This document shows, one piece after another, positions 1 to 21,065 of a stretch of 64,000 nt of DNA (position 1 is the first letter of the stretch; the number at the start of each line of letters is the position of its first letter). The position numbers and the translations under genes are program-made. The stretch comes from Hermetia illucens (Eukaryota > Arthropoda > Insecta > Diptera > Stratiomyidae). The notes beneath the pieces are model-generated. The model did not search any database. It was not told the DNA's origin and was given only the letters and a program-made list of their open reading frames with translations. The stretch is from assembly GCF_905115235.1 (NCBI RefSeq), contig NC_051849.1:74381017-74445016 (forward strand). Direction: 5' to 3'.

Positions 1-947
1 AGCAAACGCATCTTCAACAACAAACACAACCTCCACATCTTCAACATCCTCAGTCGCATCTTCAACAGCAACAGCCTCATCTTCCGCCTCCACAGCATCA
101 ACCACCATCACACCTTCCTCAGCAACAAACTCAACCACAACCTAATCACCATACGCAACACGTTCAATATACGCCTGATTGGCACAATATCAATTTCAAC
201 GCTGCAACAGCTACATCGATAAATCAAAGAATGGATTCATCCAAGGAGAAATACTTTCCGGTGATCGAAGTGACTTCAAATGACTTCATTGGGCTTCCGA
301 TGGCTGAATTGCCAAAAAGTGAACACCAACAACAGCAACCCATGGATACGGCGGAGTTGCTCAGTTTTCAGGTACTTTCTTTTGATATTATTGATAAGAA
401 TTAGGCTCTAATTGGTTTTTCTTTGGTGCTTTTGCAGAATATGTGGCCTGGAAACAATCAGCAGATGAATTTCAACAACGGCAATATTGAATCGAATACG
501 TACAACAATATTGGTAGTATTTTGACTAATCTCGAGCTAATCGGCAACAATTCCTCAATGGATTTCAACAACTACGATATAATGAGTGAACATCAAATGG
601 GCACTCAACAACTCCAGCATCGTGCATACATACACCAGGACATAGATCCGAACAGTGGCAATATGAATCACCCAGTGATCAACTATGACTATAATAGTCA
701 GAATCATACAATTACAGATTTATCTAATACAATGCAAAATCAAAAGAACGATTTTCAATATCATCAAGCAAGCAATTTCGACCCCTCGGTCGCAACAGGT
801 AGTGGTGGTGTTTTTAATCAAAATGAAAACGATAAGGTCATACTACCACCGCTCACGGATTATATGCATCAGGCAACGATGCAGCAGCAACAACAACAGC
901 AACAACAAGGCGATGTTAACATTGTTTATTATCCCGTGAAAAATTGA
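1..947 (+). CDS. Glutamine/asparagine-rich protein, C-terminal part (partial, two exons)
   Basis: Two exons are visible: 1-371 (open at the left edge, reading frame from base 3) and 438-947, joined by a 66-nt GT..AG intron in phase 0. The encoded C-terminal stretch of about 290 residues begins with a Gln/Pro/His-rich tract. It passes through a less repetitive segment (EKYFPVIEVTSNDF, then MDTAELLSFQ at the splice junction) and an Asn/Gln-rich region (SILTNLELIGNNS), and ends with a nine-glutamine run just before GDVNIVYYPVKN and the stop. No folded domain, membrane segment or catalytic motif is visible. Such low-complexity Q/N tails are common in insect transcription factors and coactivators, so a nuclear regulator is plausible. 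I do not recognise the family, and the N-terminal domain that would settle it lies outside the window. A Rel/Dorsal-type activation tail was considered but not supported by any diagnostic motif. The gene ends 3.7 kb upstream of Cul4, on the same strand. Confidence 0.75.
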
Positions 948-1011
948 CGAATAATGTATAAAAAGCTAAGAAACAAATTTTATTAATTTTATTATTATTC
1001 AATTTATTGAT

Positions 1012-1200
1012 AATAAAAGGATTAAAAGTAAAGCATCTTATACATTAAGAAAGGAGGCAAAAGCATATGAAATAGAAAGTAAAAAGCAAAAGATGATTAA
1101 TTGATCATGAAATGATTTTTTATCAATAAAAAGATTATTGGATTGTAAGAGAATCAACAAAGTTTAGTTTTTAAGAGCAAAGAATTTTTTGTTGAATAAA
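1012..1200 (+). terminator. Poly(A) signals after the Q-rich gene
   Basis: Three AATAAA hexamers (1012-1017, 1125-1130, 1195-1200) follow the stop codon at 947 in very AT-rich DNA. Any of them could direct 3'-end formation. The first gives a 3' UTR of about 90 nt. Confidence 0.5.
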
Positions 1201-1289
1201 GATGTTTTATTAATTTTTTGTAAATGTATTTTTATATTATTTCTAGATATTCATTATCATATAGCGCTACGGCGTGGCGTGGGCTTTAA

Positions 1290-1785
1290 CTGTTACAACA
1301 ATTCGCTATATCAGTCTTCTTCTTCTTCCATTGGCAATTTTCGCTTTGTCGTCTGAGATTTTGTCCACGCCATAATCTTGATCCACCTCCATGAGGTTTC
1401 GTAATCTGCTTTCCATTTATTATGTGCGCAGTATACACGGAATGCCCACTTTAATCGTTATATTCTGATAAACCGTGCTACATTTGATCAGCCCCTCGTT
1501 TAAATTATTTCGTTCGATTTCGTTATTTCTGCTCAAAGATTCGCTTCAACACTTCCTTTCAAATTTTCATAGGAAATTTTCATCTATAACAATCATTGAC
1601 CATGTCTCAGCCCCGTAGCCTAACGCTGATCCCACAATGATGCGGTACAATCCCATTCTGATCTCATCAATATTTGATGAGTGTATAGTGTATAGCTGTA
1701 TCACCGCATACCTTTGTGTAAGATAGGTGAAGTGGGATAGATCATTTTCAACGCTCTAACTTCCCATCTGATTTTCTTCAAACTA
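1290..1785 (-). mobile_element. Degenerate LINE reverse-transcriptase fragment
   Basis: Read on the - strand this stretch contains a recognisable but frame-broken non-LTR 'YGAETW' type motif with surrounding thumb-like sequence (about 1600-1780). Other residual coding-like sequence runs down to 1300. It abuts a LINE-A 3' end in the opposite orientation. The family is uncertain. Confidence 0.35.
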
Positions 1786-1849
1786 TTGAGTGGACTTTTT
1801 TCTCATTTTCTTGCTAAATATCCTCTACTCCCTTCCGTAGTGTCCCATC

Positions 1850-2300
1850 GTCCCTCAACGTCAAGCAGTTCCTTAAAGGGTTATATCCGTTTGGAGTCCC
1901 AAAAGTGTTCATCCGCGTTCGCAAGAAGAATCCCCCGAAGAATTTTTGGCCCCCTACATAAGGAGGGACGATTCCGTAGCCCGCATAACGATCAAATCTA
2001 TGAGCGATACCATGACCGTCAGGTTGTAGATAAAATCCGGCTCAATAGGTTACGGTGGGCGGGTCACTTAATCCGTATGGATGAGGATGATCCAGCCCGG
2101 AAAGTCTATAAGGGCAATATCTATAGTAGAAAAAGAAGGCGAGGCAGCCTCTGCCTGAGATGGAGCGATGGTGTAGGCCAGGACGCAAGACAGCTTTTAG
2201 GGATATCGAATTGGTGGACCTCGGCGCAAAACCGGGATGTCTGGACTTCCTTATTAAGGCAGGCCTAGACCGGATATCGGTTGTTGCGCCGTTGATGATG
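1850..2300 (+). mobile_element. LINE-A, 3' end only
   Basis: The + frame from about 1905 gives RRIFGPLHKEGRFRS, then [19 protein letters not shown] and WTSAQNRDVWTSLLRQA. These are the C-terminal residues of a non-LTR retrotransposon pol. The same sequence is encoded at 51,970-52,370 (- strand) and 7,140-7,440 (- strand). The copy ends in a GATGAT repeat near 2295, the element's 3' tail. It is 5'-truncated to about 450 bp. Confidence 0.82.
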
Positions 2301-2346
2301 ATAATCGTGTTAATATTAAAGATGCTCTCTTTCCAGGCGTTGCTCA

Positions 2347-3560
2347 CACGACCTGGCTGACTGCGGAATCGTAGAAGCAGATCGATGAACGCAAGGTATT
2401 GAAGGCCCTATTATTTGTTGCAAATACCTCGGTAAATCTCGAGAAGTACAGTGTAGTGTACATCGTGGTCTCGGAAGCAGGAGCTACCACAAATAATAAT
2501 GATTTCAAAACCGTGTACCGTGTCACGAAACAATTTGTAGGTGGTCGCAAACCCTTTGAAGCTCCGCTGAAGGATGTTAGCGACCAGCTCCGTTTTCACG
2601 ACGATCACCAGATGGGTGGAAGAAGCATTTAACCACGGTTATCATGTTATGACTCATCATAACACGCAGACAAGGACTGTAGTGACTGCAGGAAATCTTG
2701 GGAATCCGAAATCTTTATCTGAGAATAGTGGAAGACGATAATTTAAATCAGATGACTAACGATTTCGCCTAGTGCAGAGGCAATTCATCAGACGCTACTT
2801 TACCTTTGCCCTGGAAACAGCATGACCGAAAGTAGCAACAGATAGGAGTCGCTCTTTCTATATAATCACAAATATGACATAATTGTGAATAATATTTAAG
2901 TTAAAACCGACAATAGTTTAAGCCCAAGCTAAGCCAAAGCTAAATTACTGTCTGAGATATGAGATGCTAAGCCCAAAACGGGGGCCCATGGAGCAAAAGA
3001 AGTAATAGTAAGTTACTCTCCATTTGGTCCGGTCCAAGATTAAGTAGATGTGGACTTATGATCCCTCATATCTCAAGCAATATGGGAATAATTGCTTGGA
3101 TACTGAGAAAGGACATTCGTCTTGGAGGGATGTTTGCATGTTTCTTGCTAAAAGCATCCTAAGAAGCATCCAGCAATGTCTAAAAAGATTGATCGACAAA
3201 GAGCAGGCTAGTTTCCCTTCTGGATCTTCTTGTACTGACCACATCTTTCGGACTATTTCCAGAGTTCAGATCCCCACTTCATCCGCTCTTCATCGATTTC
3301 GAAAAGGTTTCGGAAAGCGTTTAGTGGTTAGCGCAGTAATCTATCGTGGGTTAAACCGTATTTAGCTACGGTGACATTCTTTATACTGCTTGGATGGAGG
3401 ACGCGGAGGGTTTGAAGGAATGATGTTATATTTTCTCAATCACAACGACTATGCTGATTATATCAGAGGAGGGCGAAGTAAAGAACTTTGCCGCTTTTGG
3501 GAGGAGTAGTAATAAACGTTTGGAGGCAATTGCGTTGATAGATTTTTGAATTCGCCACCA
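2347..3560 (+). mobile_element. LINE-C family fragment (pre-RT linker and RT fingers), broken
   Basis: 2,347-2,640 encodes the linker between endonuclease and reverse transcriptase (TWLTAES, then VYRVTKQFVGGRKP). 3,155-3,300 encodes an RT segment (LIDKEQASFPSGSSC..H, expected DKEQAGFRxGSSCxDH). The region between carries no clear pol sequence and includes the 2,770-2,855 module described separately. The same pol is better preserved on the - strand at 58,800-62,215. There are many frameshifts and no function. Confidence 0.6.
2770..2855 (+). repeat. Copy of a module shared with the hairpin insertion in sax
   Basis: This segment (GCAGAGGC near the start, CATCAGACGCT, then GCATGACCGAAA and GCAACAG) aligns by eye with 48,677-48,770, in the same orientation and the same order of blocks. 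The two copies differ at many positions, so the duplication is not recent. Confidence 0.5.
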
Positions 3561-3876
3561 TTTCGCTCAATGGAATTATGTCTATGAATTGATAATGCCA
3601 TGCCAGTGACCACGCGGTCGAAAATCCGTGGATCCTTGCTTAACTTGGATCGTAGTAATGTCTTCGTGAATTAAAGGTGATATTACTTTCCTGCTGTTTC
3701 TTCCAGTAGTTTGTAATAGTCATTATTGCAAAAACAGGGAAACTTTGCTGGGTGTTGAGGGAGCAAAGAGCAGGTAACTTCCACCTCATCCTCTAGCTTA
3801 CACATGTCACACAAATTAGCCAACAGCACCACAAACTTCTGAGTGTAATTATGCGGTGTTTCCAACGATTAACTAT

Positions 3877-4047
3877 CTGAAATAATAAAAAAATTCTTGT
3901 TTCTTTTTCGTTGGTGTGGATATTTATTCTTGCAAAAACCGATATTTCGGGAACCACTTGTTCCCTTCATCAGTTCCTTTCCCTTCCCTTCAACAATGAA
4001 TATCTACACCAACGAAAAAGAAACAACAAGTTTTTTTATTATTTCAG
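3877..4047. repeat. Foldback / MITE-like element, 171 bp
   Basis: The two ends are inverted copies of about 48 nt with only a few mismatches. The left arm reads CTGAAATAATAAA at its outer end and CGTTGGTGTGGATATT at its inner end; the right arm is its reverse complement. The central part contains a short hairpin (GGGAAC..GTTCCC). No open reading frame is present, and no clear target-site duplication is seen. Confidence 0.7.
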
Positions 4048-4687
4048 ACCACAACCTTGCTACGGGAAATCCGACCTGCTGTAATACCTAGTTAGAGATT
4101 ATGTGCCTTTTCGATAGGTCACTGACGCTGAGCTTATAGATAGATAAGTATCCGTTTGAGATGTCCGTTTCCATTTATGGAGTCTAAGGAAGATTAGCCC
4201 CATGTGTGTGTTCGTTAAACTTAAATTTAGGGGCCGTATAACAGACAACGACTGTTCATTACACTTCCAGCATCTGCCTTTTTCAAGTTTTACCAATTTT
4301 GCAGACTCAACAGATTCTTCCGTTTCTGATATAAACTTGTAACGACTTTCAATAAGCACTAAACATCTTCCAGAGAGAGCTGGCGCTACCTACCGGAACT
4401 CAAATTTGTCACGCACTTATTATCTGTCAAAATTTCAATCCCCTGCAGCGATACTGTCGACATCTGCCTCAAAAGCGGCCGATACCAAAAGACACTTTAC
4501 AAATGGCAGTCGTGTGTTTTGTTTGAAAAACAAATTTTCTTGAATTTTCGTGCGGTTTTACGTCAAACGTTCGTATCATTTTGTATCGAATATTGAGGAG
4601 TGATTAGTTTATTGAGTTTCGAACGCGATCAAACGACAGACATACGTCGAACTGTTCAATATATCGCCGTAAAGCGATTTTTGCGTT
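4048..4687 (+). promoter_or_regulatory. Intergenic spacer and presumed Cul4 5' leader/promoter
   Basis: This 640-bp stretch lies between the foldback repeat and the Cul4 start codon and has no supported gene. A TCATTT initiator-like hexamer (4576-4581) lies 107 nt upstream of the ATG at 4688. I see no TATA box or downstream element at the expected spacing. TSS placement is therefore only a suggestion. Confidence 0.3.
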
Positions 4688-13851
<9,164 letters not shown>

Positions 13852-14531
13852 TTTCAACACACCGAACCTACTATCTTGCTTAATATTACTTTTCAAGCAA
13901 AGAAAAATAATATCAGATTGCTGTGAATATATTTTAAAACATTGGAGCGATAATAAGATCCTTAAAAAAATCTGAAAATAGAAAGCAGTTGTTATAACTA
14001 ATGAAAAACAAATATAAATGGAGAAATCTGTCAATTGCTTTATTACCTTTCTCGGGTCCCCTTGTGTGCAGGAAACGTGGAATTTTAAATTCTGATTTAA
14101 TTCTAACTCATATTGGTTTGAATATTCTCATTTTTTCTCAATGAACAAATGCAAAAGTGGACTTTATAGTTTTGATTCAAACGTCCATGAAAAAGTTTGT
14201 GTTATGTCTACTGGAGACACTTGATCTGAATCTGTAAATACTTTCCAGTTTTTGAAAATCGTAATGTTAGTTATTCGGATAGCATGATAAGGCAAACGAC
14301 TTTATCCTTAACGTTCACTTAAATAACTTCTACCCATTTGGAAGCAGATAAATAGATAGACATGGTTGTAAGCACCGAACATTGCAATTTGTTTCGAGTC
14401 GTCATCTGTGAGCCAAAGTCCAGTGAAATTTGAGAAAGTCGTCATGGAAATCCCCCGGGGGATCAGGAGCAAACAAGCTCCTCCTAGAATTTGAAAAGTG
14501 ATAAGTGAAGATAAGAAAGTTTTTTTTTGGA

Positions 14532-14687
14532 AATAAAATCTTATTACTTAGGAGAGAAAAAATAAGTGAAATGAAAGGATGAAAACCAAATGGTTGCCTC
14601 TTAGATTATATTATATGCTATTGGATATGTATAAAATGTACTATATTTAATGAATGTTTTGATAACATGTACTTTAAGTTAAATAAA
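14532..14687 (+). terminator. Cul4 poly(A) signals
   Basis: AATAAA occurs at 14,532-14,537 and 14,682-14,687, 0.7-0.8 kb after the Cul4 stop. The sequence from 13,852 is AT-rich with no competing gene, so either is a plausible 3' end. Confidence 0.45.
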
Positions 14688-14829
14688 AGAAATATTTAAG
14701 ATGATCACGGCTTCCTTTCTTTTCTCTTTTAGTTCCTTAAAAGCGTTCTTTCTAGTTGTTAACAATTAATTAATCGCCTTTCTGAAAATAAGGCGCATTC
14801 CTCAGGTTCCCTTTTGGATTTTTGGGAAA

Positions 14830-15830
14830 AACTTTTGCAACCAGTATTGCTTTGTATTTTATTTATAATTTCACTTTCGGTATTCCTTTTTATCTTAAAA
14901 TGCCAAGATATTTTACATCAGGAACTTTAGAATCCCACAGTCTAAGATGTGCTGGTAGTTTGCTGCAGTACAGCTTCTTCTCAATACCGGTGTCAATAAG
15001 CATGCATTAGCCATTTCTATTAATGAACGATTATTTGTTTCTGCAAGCCCGTTTTGTTGTGTATCCTGCTCTATATTAAAATGTTTTCTTCATTAGCTCC
15101 ATAGGTTTTTGTTATTGTATTCCCTCCTCCATCCTATTCAATTACTTCAGGTATCTTACCTAATGGATTTTTCAATAGTTGTAACCATTCTTTGATGTAT
15201 TTCGTAGTCTTATCTTTTGTTTCCATTGAGTATATGTTTGTAAAACTATTGAAATGATCAATTATTGTTAAAACATACTTTTCTTGCTTGAAGGTGCATT
15301 CAGCGGTGGGCTGCAAAGGCCTGTATGAATGAGATCTAAAATGTTTCTCGTCATTGATTCTTTAGTTTTTCATTATTTTTCCTTTAATACAACGCTTTCA
15401 TGTTTTCTTTATGCTGTAGTCTCTTATTTTGGTTCCAGTTGCAAGGCTGTTCTCTAGTTGCTTTATTGCATTTATATTTCTATCGTCTAAAAACTTACGT
15501 CAGATATGTTGTCCATTTTTAAATTAAATTGTTTGAAACGGCAACAAATCCTTTTCTTACGCCATCCTTCATAATGCGATGTCTTCTTTCTCTTCACTAC
15601 AAGAAGTACATAACTTTATTAATCTGATTTAAGAATGTTGTGAAAAAATGAATTCTGTAGTCAGATCTGCTTCCGATCGATTTTCTAAAATGCTAATTAG
15701 CGAGCTGTATGACACTATATTGTTGATTAGAGTATTGCTGTTGACATATCGTTGCCTACAGGTTTTCCTAATGTCGTCAGCTGATACAAGATATTTTCAA
15801 CATTTCCGTTAGGTGTTACTCGAAAGTTTC
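14830..15830 (-). mobile_element. Ty1/copia-type LTR retrotransposon relic (integrase region), broken
   Basis: On the - strand the sequence encodes parts of a copia-type integrase core (KYVLTIIDHFNSFTNIY near 15,260) and, further on, its NGLAETNNRSLIEMA segment near 15,030. Upstream - strand sequence to about 15,830 may be the preceding pol portion. No LTRs, gag or reverse transcriptase were found, and the element is a fossil with several breaks. Old, judging by decay. Confidence 0.7.
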
Positions 15831-16129
15831 CCGTTTCAAGTAGATTCATACGGCATATGTTCATGAGCAGAAACACTTTATTTGATAACTATAGCTTCCC
15901 AAGTTCGTTTGCCGCTTTATTATTCCGAATGAAGATGAGTTGACAATTTTCGACAAGCCTGATCTGATTCTGGGGTTGGATCTCTAATCATCGACCAAAT
16001 TTTGCCCGTAACCGATAATTCCATTTTGTCTCTTCATATCGCGTTAAGTCATTGAAACATGCAGTTGCCGATATTGTTTATTTGCTATGGTTCGTAGTTA
16101 TTACCAGAAAACTATATTACACTTACACT

Positions 16130-18600
16130 TTGTCAAATGTTTATTATTCACTTTAGTCATACATTTGTGTGTGCGTATGTGCTGAGGTGGGGGAGAGGCG
16201 AAGTTCCTCAGTACTCAGACCCTAGTGGTCCATTGTACTCGATTCTGCCGTCTAACGAAATATCCTTATTTCGTTTATGTATCGCAGGATTTCTATTAGT
16301 GGATATGATGCCACGCGCTGCGGTTGGAACGCATTCGCATGAAAACCTGATGTCTAATGTGTCCATAGGTGGGGCACTCACATAGAAAATGTTCCCTGGA
16401 TACCGCTTCCTTTCTATTTTGAACATATGCCCAGCTAGTGAATTATGGCCTGTCAGAATGTTCACAATACTTCTGCAAGTCTTCCTGCTTTCGACAGGAG
16501 AAACTTAGCAGTTTGGTGTGTCTAGCAAGATTTAGGCTCTACGTCCGGTCAATATGAGAAGCTTGTTCTCAATTTTTTTAAGACAGCCCTAGCCTGCTTT
16601 GCTACTGTCACTCCAATTTTTGGTCCCGGTCCCGGCAAGGAGGAAATTTAAACCACTTTCCCTAAGGCATCCGAGACTTCATTTCATTTCCACCGTATTG
16701 AATCTAGAAATAGAGTTCAATCGATTTTTACATTTCTGAACAATTTTTAAAATGATCAAAAGACTGCTCAACGCTCTCAATTCAGCTTGACTATCGCTCC
16801 AGATTGCGGTGCGCATGCCCTCTAACCGTTCATCGTCAATCACCCAGGTTATCGCCTTTAGGATTGCATTCACTTCAGCCAGAAAGACCGTTGCATATTG
16901 TGACAAGGGAAAAGCCCATTTCTCGCTTTTATTCTATAGGTAGACTCCTGCTCCAGAATCCTGTTCACTTTTTGAGTTTGAGCGTGTATTGGCAGACTTC
17001 GCAGTTGGTATAGTAGTGAATCGATCAAGATACTCCACAAAGGTGGCGATAGCGCACCTCTTCGAGGGCAGCCTTTCATCGCTTCCGTTGAACAACGCCC
17101 ACTTCAGCACACAGCAACATCTGCATTAGCATAGCATAATAATAATAATAGCATTAGCATAGCATAATAATAATAATAATCTTTGATGCAATAATCCAAC
17201 TGGATCAGGACCTTGAAGTGTGTTAGAGCATTTCATTCAAGACCGTAACTGTACTCGACAGTACACTGTAGGAGGCAATGTGGTCAGCATTGCGCTCGCC
17301 CGAGATTATTACGCTGATTTGACTCAAGTACTCATTCACAGCTGAGTCGAATGGTATCCGACGTCAAATCACGATACAAATTTCACTGCCAGTGAGATTT
17401 GAACCGCGACTTTCCGTACGACAGCTTTTTGCTCTAACCACTCAGCTATCCGGACGCATAGTATAGCATAGATCCATTTAATTAAAGTTTTATCAACAAA
17501 AGAGAGGTGGCATCACAGCGCTCTTGGAAGGGCGCACAGTCAAACACTCCTCCAATGTCCACGAGCACCCCCATCACGTACTCGCCTTTCGGACTTACAC
17601 CTCCTATCTTTGAAACTAAAGAGTGAAGAGCAGACTCACAAGACTTTCCACGCTGGTAAGCATGTTGGCTTTCATTTAGTGGCTGCGACCTTAACAGTTT
17701 CTCGCAAATGTGACACTCAAATAGTCTTTTCAGACATTTCAGCGATGATATGAGGCTAATTTGTCTGAAGTTCTTTGAATTTGGAGAGTCATTTTTTCTA
17801 GGCATATTAAGACTTCCTTAACCTTCTGTCAAGAGGAAGGCACGTAGCCCAGAACAAGGCATCCTCGAAAAATATTTCTTAAAAGTTGCTCCAAGTGTTC
17901 TATACCCTCCTTTAGCATCGCTGGATAGATGCCATCCATGCCAGGAAATCTTCGAAGGATAGTATAACAGCTTTCGCCTTTTCATTGGTAACAACAGCTC
18001 TCGCAGTGCCCCAACTCCGCTTGCAACACCTTCGTGTTGAAAGGTTTGCGGAAACCGCCGATTCTCTACCTGCCACTTCTAATACCTGTTCTCCCGGATA
18101 GTGTACTTCCAAGAGAGTCTATATAGACTCAACTTTGGAGTTCGTGAAAGCGCCATTCGATTTTCTAAAAGAGCCCAGCGTGGCCGATTAATTCTTATTA
18201 CGGACTCTGCAGAGTCTAAGAGTTTTTCTTTCACCTTCCAGTTCCTCACAGTATGCTCTAAAAGAGTCTCGCTTCAAACGTTTCACGAGCCTATTATATT
18301 CACGCTGTGGGTTCCGGAAGTGCAATCAGTCTTCAGCCTTATTGCTTTTGCAAGCACGATTTAGAAGTTGTCTGGTTGATTTCCTGAGTGTCTGTAGTTC
18401 TCGGTTCCACCATGGAATGCGTCCTCGGGAAATATGAAAAGTCTCTTCAAAGCACTCTAAAAGTGGGTGATTCAGAGCTTTCAATTGATCTTCTATCGCC
18501 GAGGGAGTCCTCAGTTGCCGAGGGAGCTAAACTTTGTTGCCAAGGAGTTAATTGTACTTTGTCCAATCCGTTTTCCTAGGATGCCGTCTTTGCATTACAG
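16130..18600 (-). mobile_element. LINE-E with RNase H domain, broken, carrying a SINE
   Basis: From right to left on the - strand there is degenerate pol sequence at 18,600-17,810. RT with NFRQISLISSLKCLKRLFE and NESQHAYQRGKSCESALHSL lies at 17,800-17,600, and a palm block ending VLVDIGGVFD near 17,540. The SINE at 17,165-17,456 follows, then RNase H (VFLAEVNAILKAITWVI, then AIWSDSQAELRALSSL) at 16,900-16,740 and a tail with LTGHNSLAGHMFKI near 16,450. The RT plus RNase H order points to the Jockey/I/R1-related groups. Frames are interrupted many times. A second copy of the RNase H end lies at 58,260-58,795 and RT pieces at 35,813-36,300. Confidence 0.8.
17165..17456 (-). mobile_element. tRNA-like SINE, near full length, inserted in LINE-E
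   Basis: Reverse-complement of the + copy at 22,501-22,780. The head (CGTCCGGATAGCTGAGTGGT on the - strand) resembles a tRNA A box and is followed by a B-box-like GGTTCAAATC. The body and an (ATT)n tail match the other copies. It lies between the RT and RNase H parts of LINE-E, so it is younger than that LINE. Confidence 0.7.
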
Positions 18601-20256
18601 ACTGCGATCGCTAAACTATCACAGTCTAACTGTTAGAATTTGAAATAATTTGTGAAAGGTACAATGCTTGTGGTCAAATAATCCACCATAATTCAAATTG
18701 GTAACGATTACAAAAAGGCAGCTTAATTTTTAATACTTGTTTGATTATTGGCGCCAAACAAGTTATTTTAGTGAAATTGCATCGCATCGATATACAGGTG
18801 TTGGTGTTGTTATTTCTTGAAGGGGCACATTAAATGAAGGTCTAGAATTAATATTCCCAAAGTTTTCCGCCGTTTTTGTTGCTTTACTATTTTAGATTAT
18901 GAATCATTCTTTTCATTTTTTATATTATGAAATGCATTCGTGCAAAAGTAGCATCTAAAGCAAATTTTTATTAAATGGAAGGCACACTAGCTTGAAACCA
19001 ACTTTTTTGATATCAAATTTTTCGATTTTCTCCGAAGTATCCTTATCAGTAACTACAATTTAAATCGGCGCAGGTTCAATAGGTTGTGATCCTCACAAAT
19101 TCTGATATTTTTATAGCTGTAATGTGGTAGTGATAGATAGATAGAGAGTGATGGGAAATGATATCCCTTTGATAATTTTTTGTTAATCAATTTTTGCATT
19201 TTTTATCAATCGAACTGGTAACACAATTCTATTACTGCTGTTGTTTTGTTTAAAACAAACACATTATTAAAATCGATTTAGTGGTTCCTGAGAAAATGAG
19301 TTGAAAAGATGAACAGGTTCAAATTTCAGAAAATGTTTGCGAACATTCGGAGTGTAAAAACTTATTAAATATTAGGTCTAGAAAATAAAATAAAAAAGTA
19401 ATCAAGCACATCGATTAATAAATGGCCGAACAATTTCAAAAAGCCTCGGGAAGAACGTGGTGTTACAAATATAATTCATATGAAAAATGTTCTGTTTTAT
19501 TTCGTTTTGTTAATAGTGACTTGTATGAAAATGCCTGCCATGCCTACACAAACAAAAATTTCAAACAAAAAAATATTTCTATTTGAAACTTTGCCGGATG
19601 ATTCTTTGGATTATATTCTATCGAATTAGCAAATAAAAAAATTCGCAAAATAGAAACTTGAAAATAATAATAATTTAAAAACTACGATAGTTAGCGCTTT
19701 GGAATAAATGCCGAATCGTAGCCAGGACTTCACTCTAGAAAGCTACAAAAGCTTACTTTACTTTATGAAAGAGATTCAGCTGTGTAGGAGCTTTCCAAAT
19801 GAAAAAAATTGTGTTTTTCTCCCACAAAAATTTTGCTGTTTAACCCAATTATGTGTTCTCGAATTTTAACATACTCCCTGATAAAATTTTGTTGTTAACA
19901 AGTAATTAATTTGTGCTAATTATAATAAGTTAAATGGATATCTACTCATAGAAAAAAGATAGCAAATACCAGAACCCATACCCCCCATATAAAATAGGTA
20001 AAAACCTGTCTTAACTGTTAGATATTCCACATAATTGTTCTCTGTTAACTTTGATTTTTCGGAAAGCACCATTAACACTTCAATGTAATTGGTTTTTCAT
20101 TACTAGGGGTTCATAAGAGCAACTGAAAAAGTTAAATCCGTTGAAAAAATTTACCAATAAATTCAATTATTATAACTTACTAAAATCATCATAGCCTATA
20201 GCAAAAATAACTTGAAGCAATCTTAACAAAAAAACATGAGAAAGTTTATTCTTACC
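18600..20256. other. AT-rich intergenic DNA without a supported gene
   Basis: About 1.65 kb with no open frame of note, no splice-consistent exons and no repeat I can match elsewhere in the window. Confidence 0.45.
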
Positions 20257-21065
20257 ATTTCAAAGCCGAGCGCAATACTGACCGCATTGCTTCCTACAGT
20301 GTACGGTAGTGTACCGCCACGGTCTTGAATGAAGTGCTCTAACACACTTCAAGGCCGCGATCCAATATGGATTGTTGCGCCAACGATTATTATTATTTCA
20401 AAGCCAAAGTGGAGTACAATTTTGCGATTAGCTGCAAGAGCGAATTAGGGGAAATCGTAACATCACTAAAAATATTTTATTTGCCGACAAATGTCTTTTT
20501 ACCCAAAAAGGGACTTTCAATTAGAGCAATAGTCACCGATGGATTGGATCCTGAAGTATATTATCGAAGCCGATGGTATTTACAAGCTTGGGCAATTATT
20601 GGAGACCAACTTACAGGGCCTTATATTCTCCTAAGCCGACTGACAGTTAAAGGGTATAAATATTTTTTGCGGGATGCCCCGGTCGATTTATCTGAAAATG
20701 TGCCACTTAACAGGAGGAGGATGTGGTTTCACCAGGGGCGTTTCCACATAATTTCATGGAGGTGTCATATCTTCTCTTAACCAAAAATATTGTGAACAGT
20801 TGGGAGACCATTATAAGCCGGTACGGTGTCGTGCAAGATCATCTGATTTAAATCCACTGAACTATTTTCTGGGAGGGTACGTGATTGAAATAGTTTCGAA
20901 GGACATCTTAAGGCCCTTAGAAAGAGTTCTTTCCAAATTAAGTGGTCCTGTTGCAAAGATATTAACCAAAACGTTAACAATGGAGCGCGGTCAGCTCGAA
21001 CATTTTCATTAAAAAAAATGGAAAGGCTTAGAATACAATCGGCGTTTAATTTCCATTCCATTAAA
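20200..21065 (+). mobile_element. IS630/Tc1-mariner-superfamily DDE transposon, copy 1, broken
   Basis: The + frame gives [31 protein letters not shown] and ENVPLNRRRMWFHQ. After a frame change it gives RSSDLNPLNYFLGGYV, which corresponds to the 'RSPDLTPLDFFLWG' acidic-residue block of insect IS630-like transposases. The second Asp region (HQDGA in relatives) is damaged. A truncated SINE interrupts it at 20,268-20,394. A second copy sits at 50,640-51,290. Terminal repeats were not found, so the ends are approximate. Confidence 0.6.
20268..20394 (+). mobile_element. 5'-truncated SINE flanked by an 11-bp target-site duplication
   Basis: This is the 3' half of the SINE (CGCAATACTGACCGCATTGC..., ending GTTGCGCCAACGATTATTA). 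It is bounded by exact direct repeats ATTTCAAAGCC at 20,257-20,267 and 20,395-20,405. The paralogous element at about 50,668 has CCATTTC joined nearly directly to the AATGGAG motif, an empty-site equivalent. Confidence 0.75.

Noticed and set aside
1786-2268. 160-codon + strand open frame as a host gene
   Set aside because: Its C-terminal two thirds are the LINE-A pol end, repeated twice elsewhere in the window.
14447-14470. GC-rich palindrome near CCCCCGGGGGATC as a regulatory site
   Set aside because: Short, single occurrence, with no positional logic relative to the Cul4 3' end.
17125-17190. CRISPR-like or tandem repeat at the GCATAGCATAATAATAATAAT stretch
   Set aside because: It is a simple ATT/ATA microsatellite at the SINE tail with a duplicated flank. 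There are no unique spacers.
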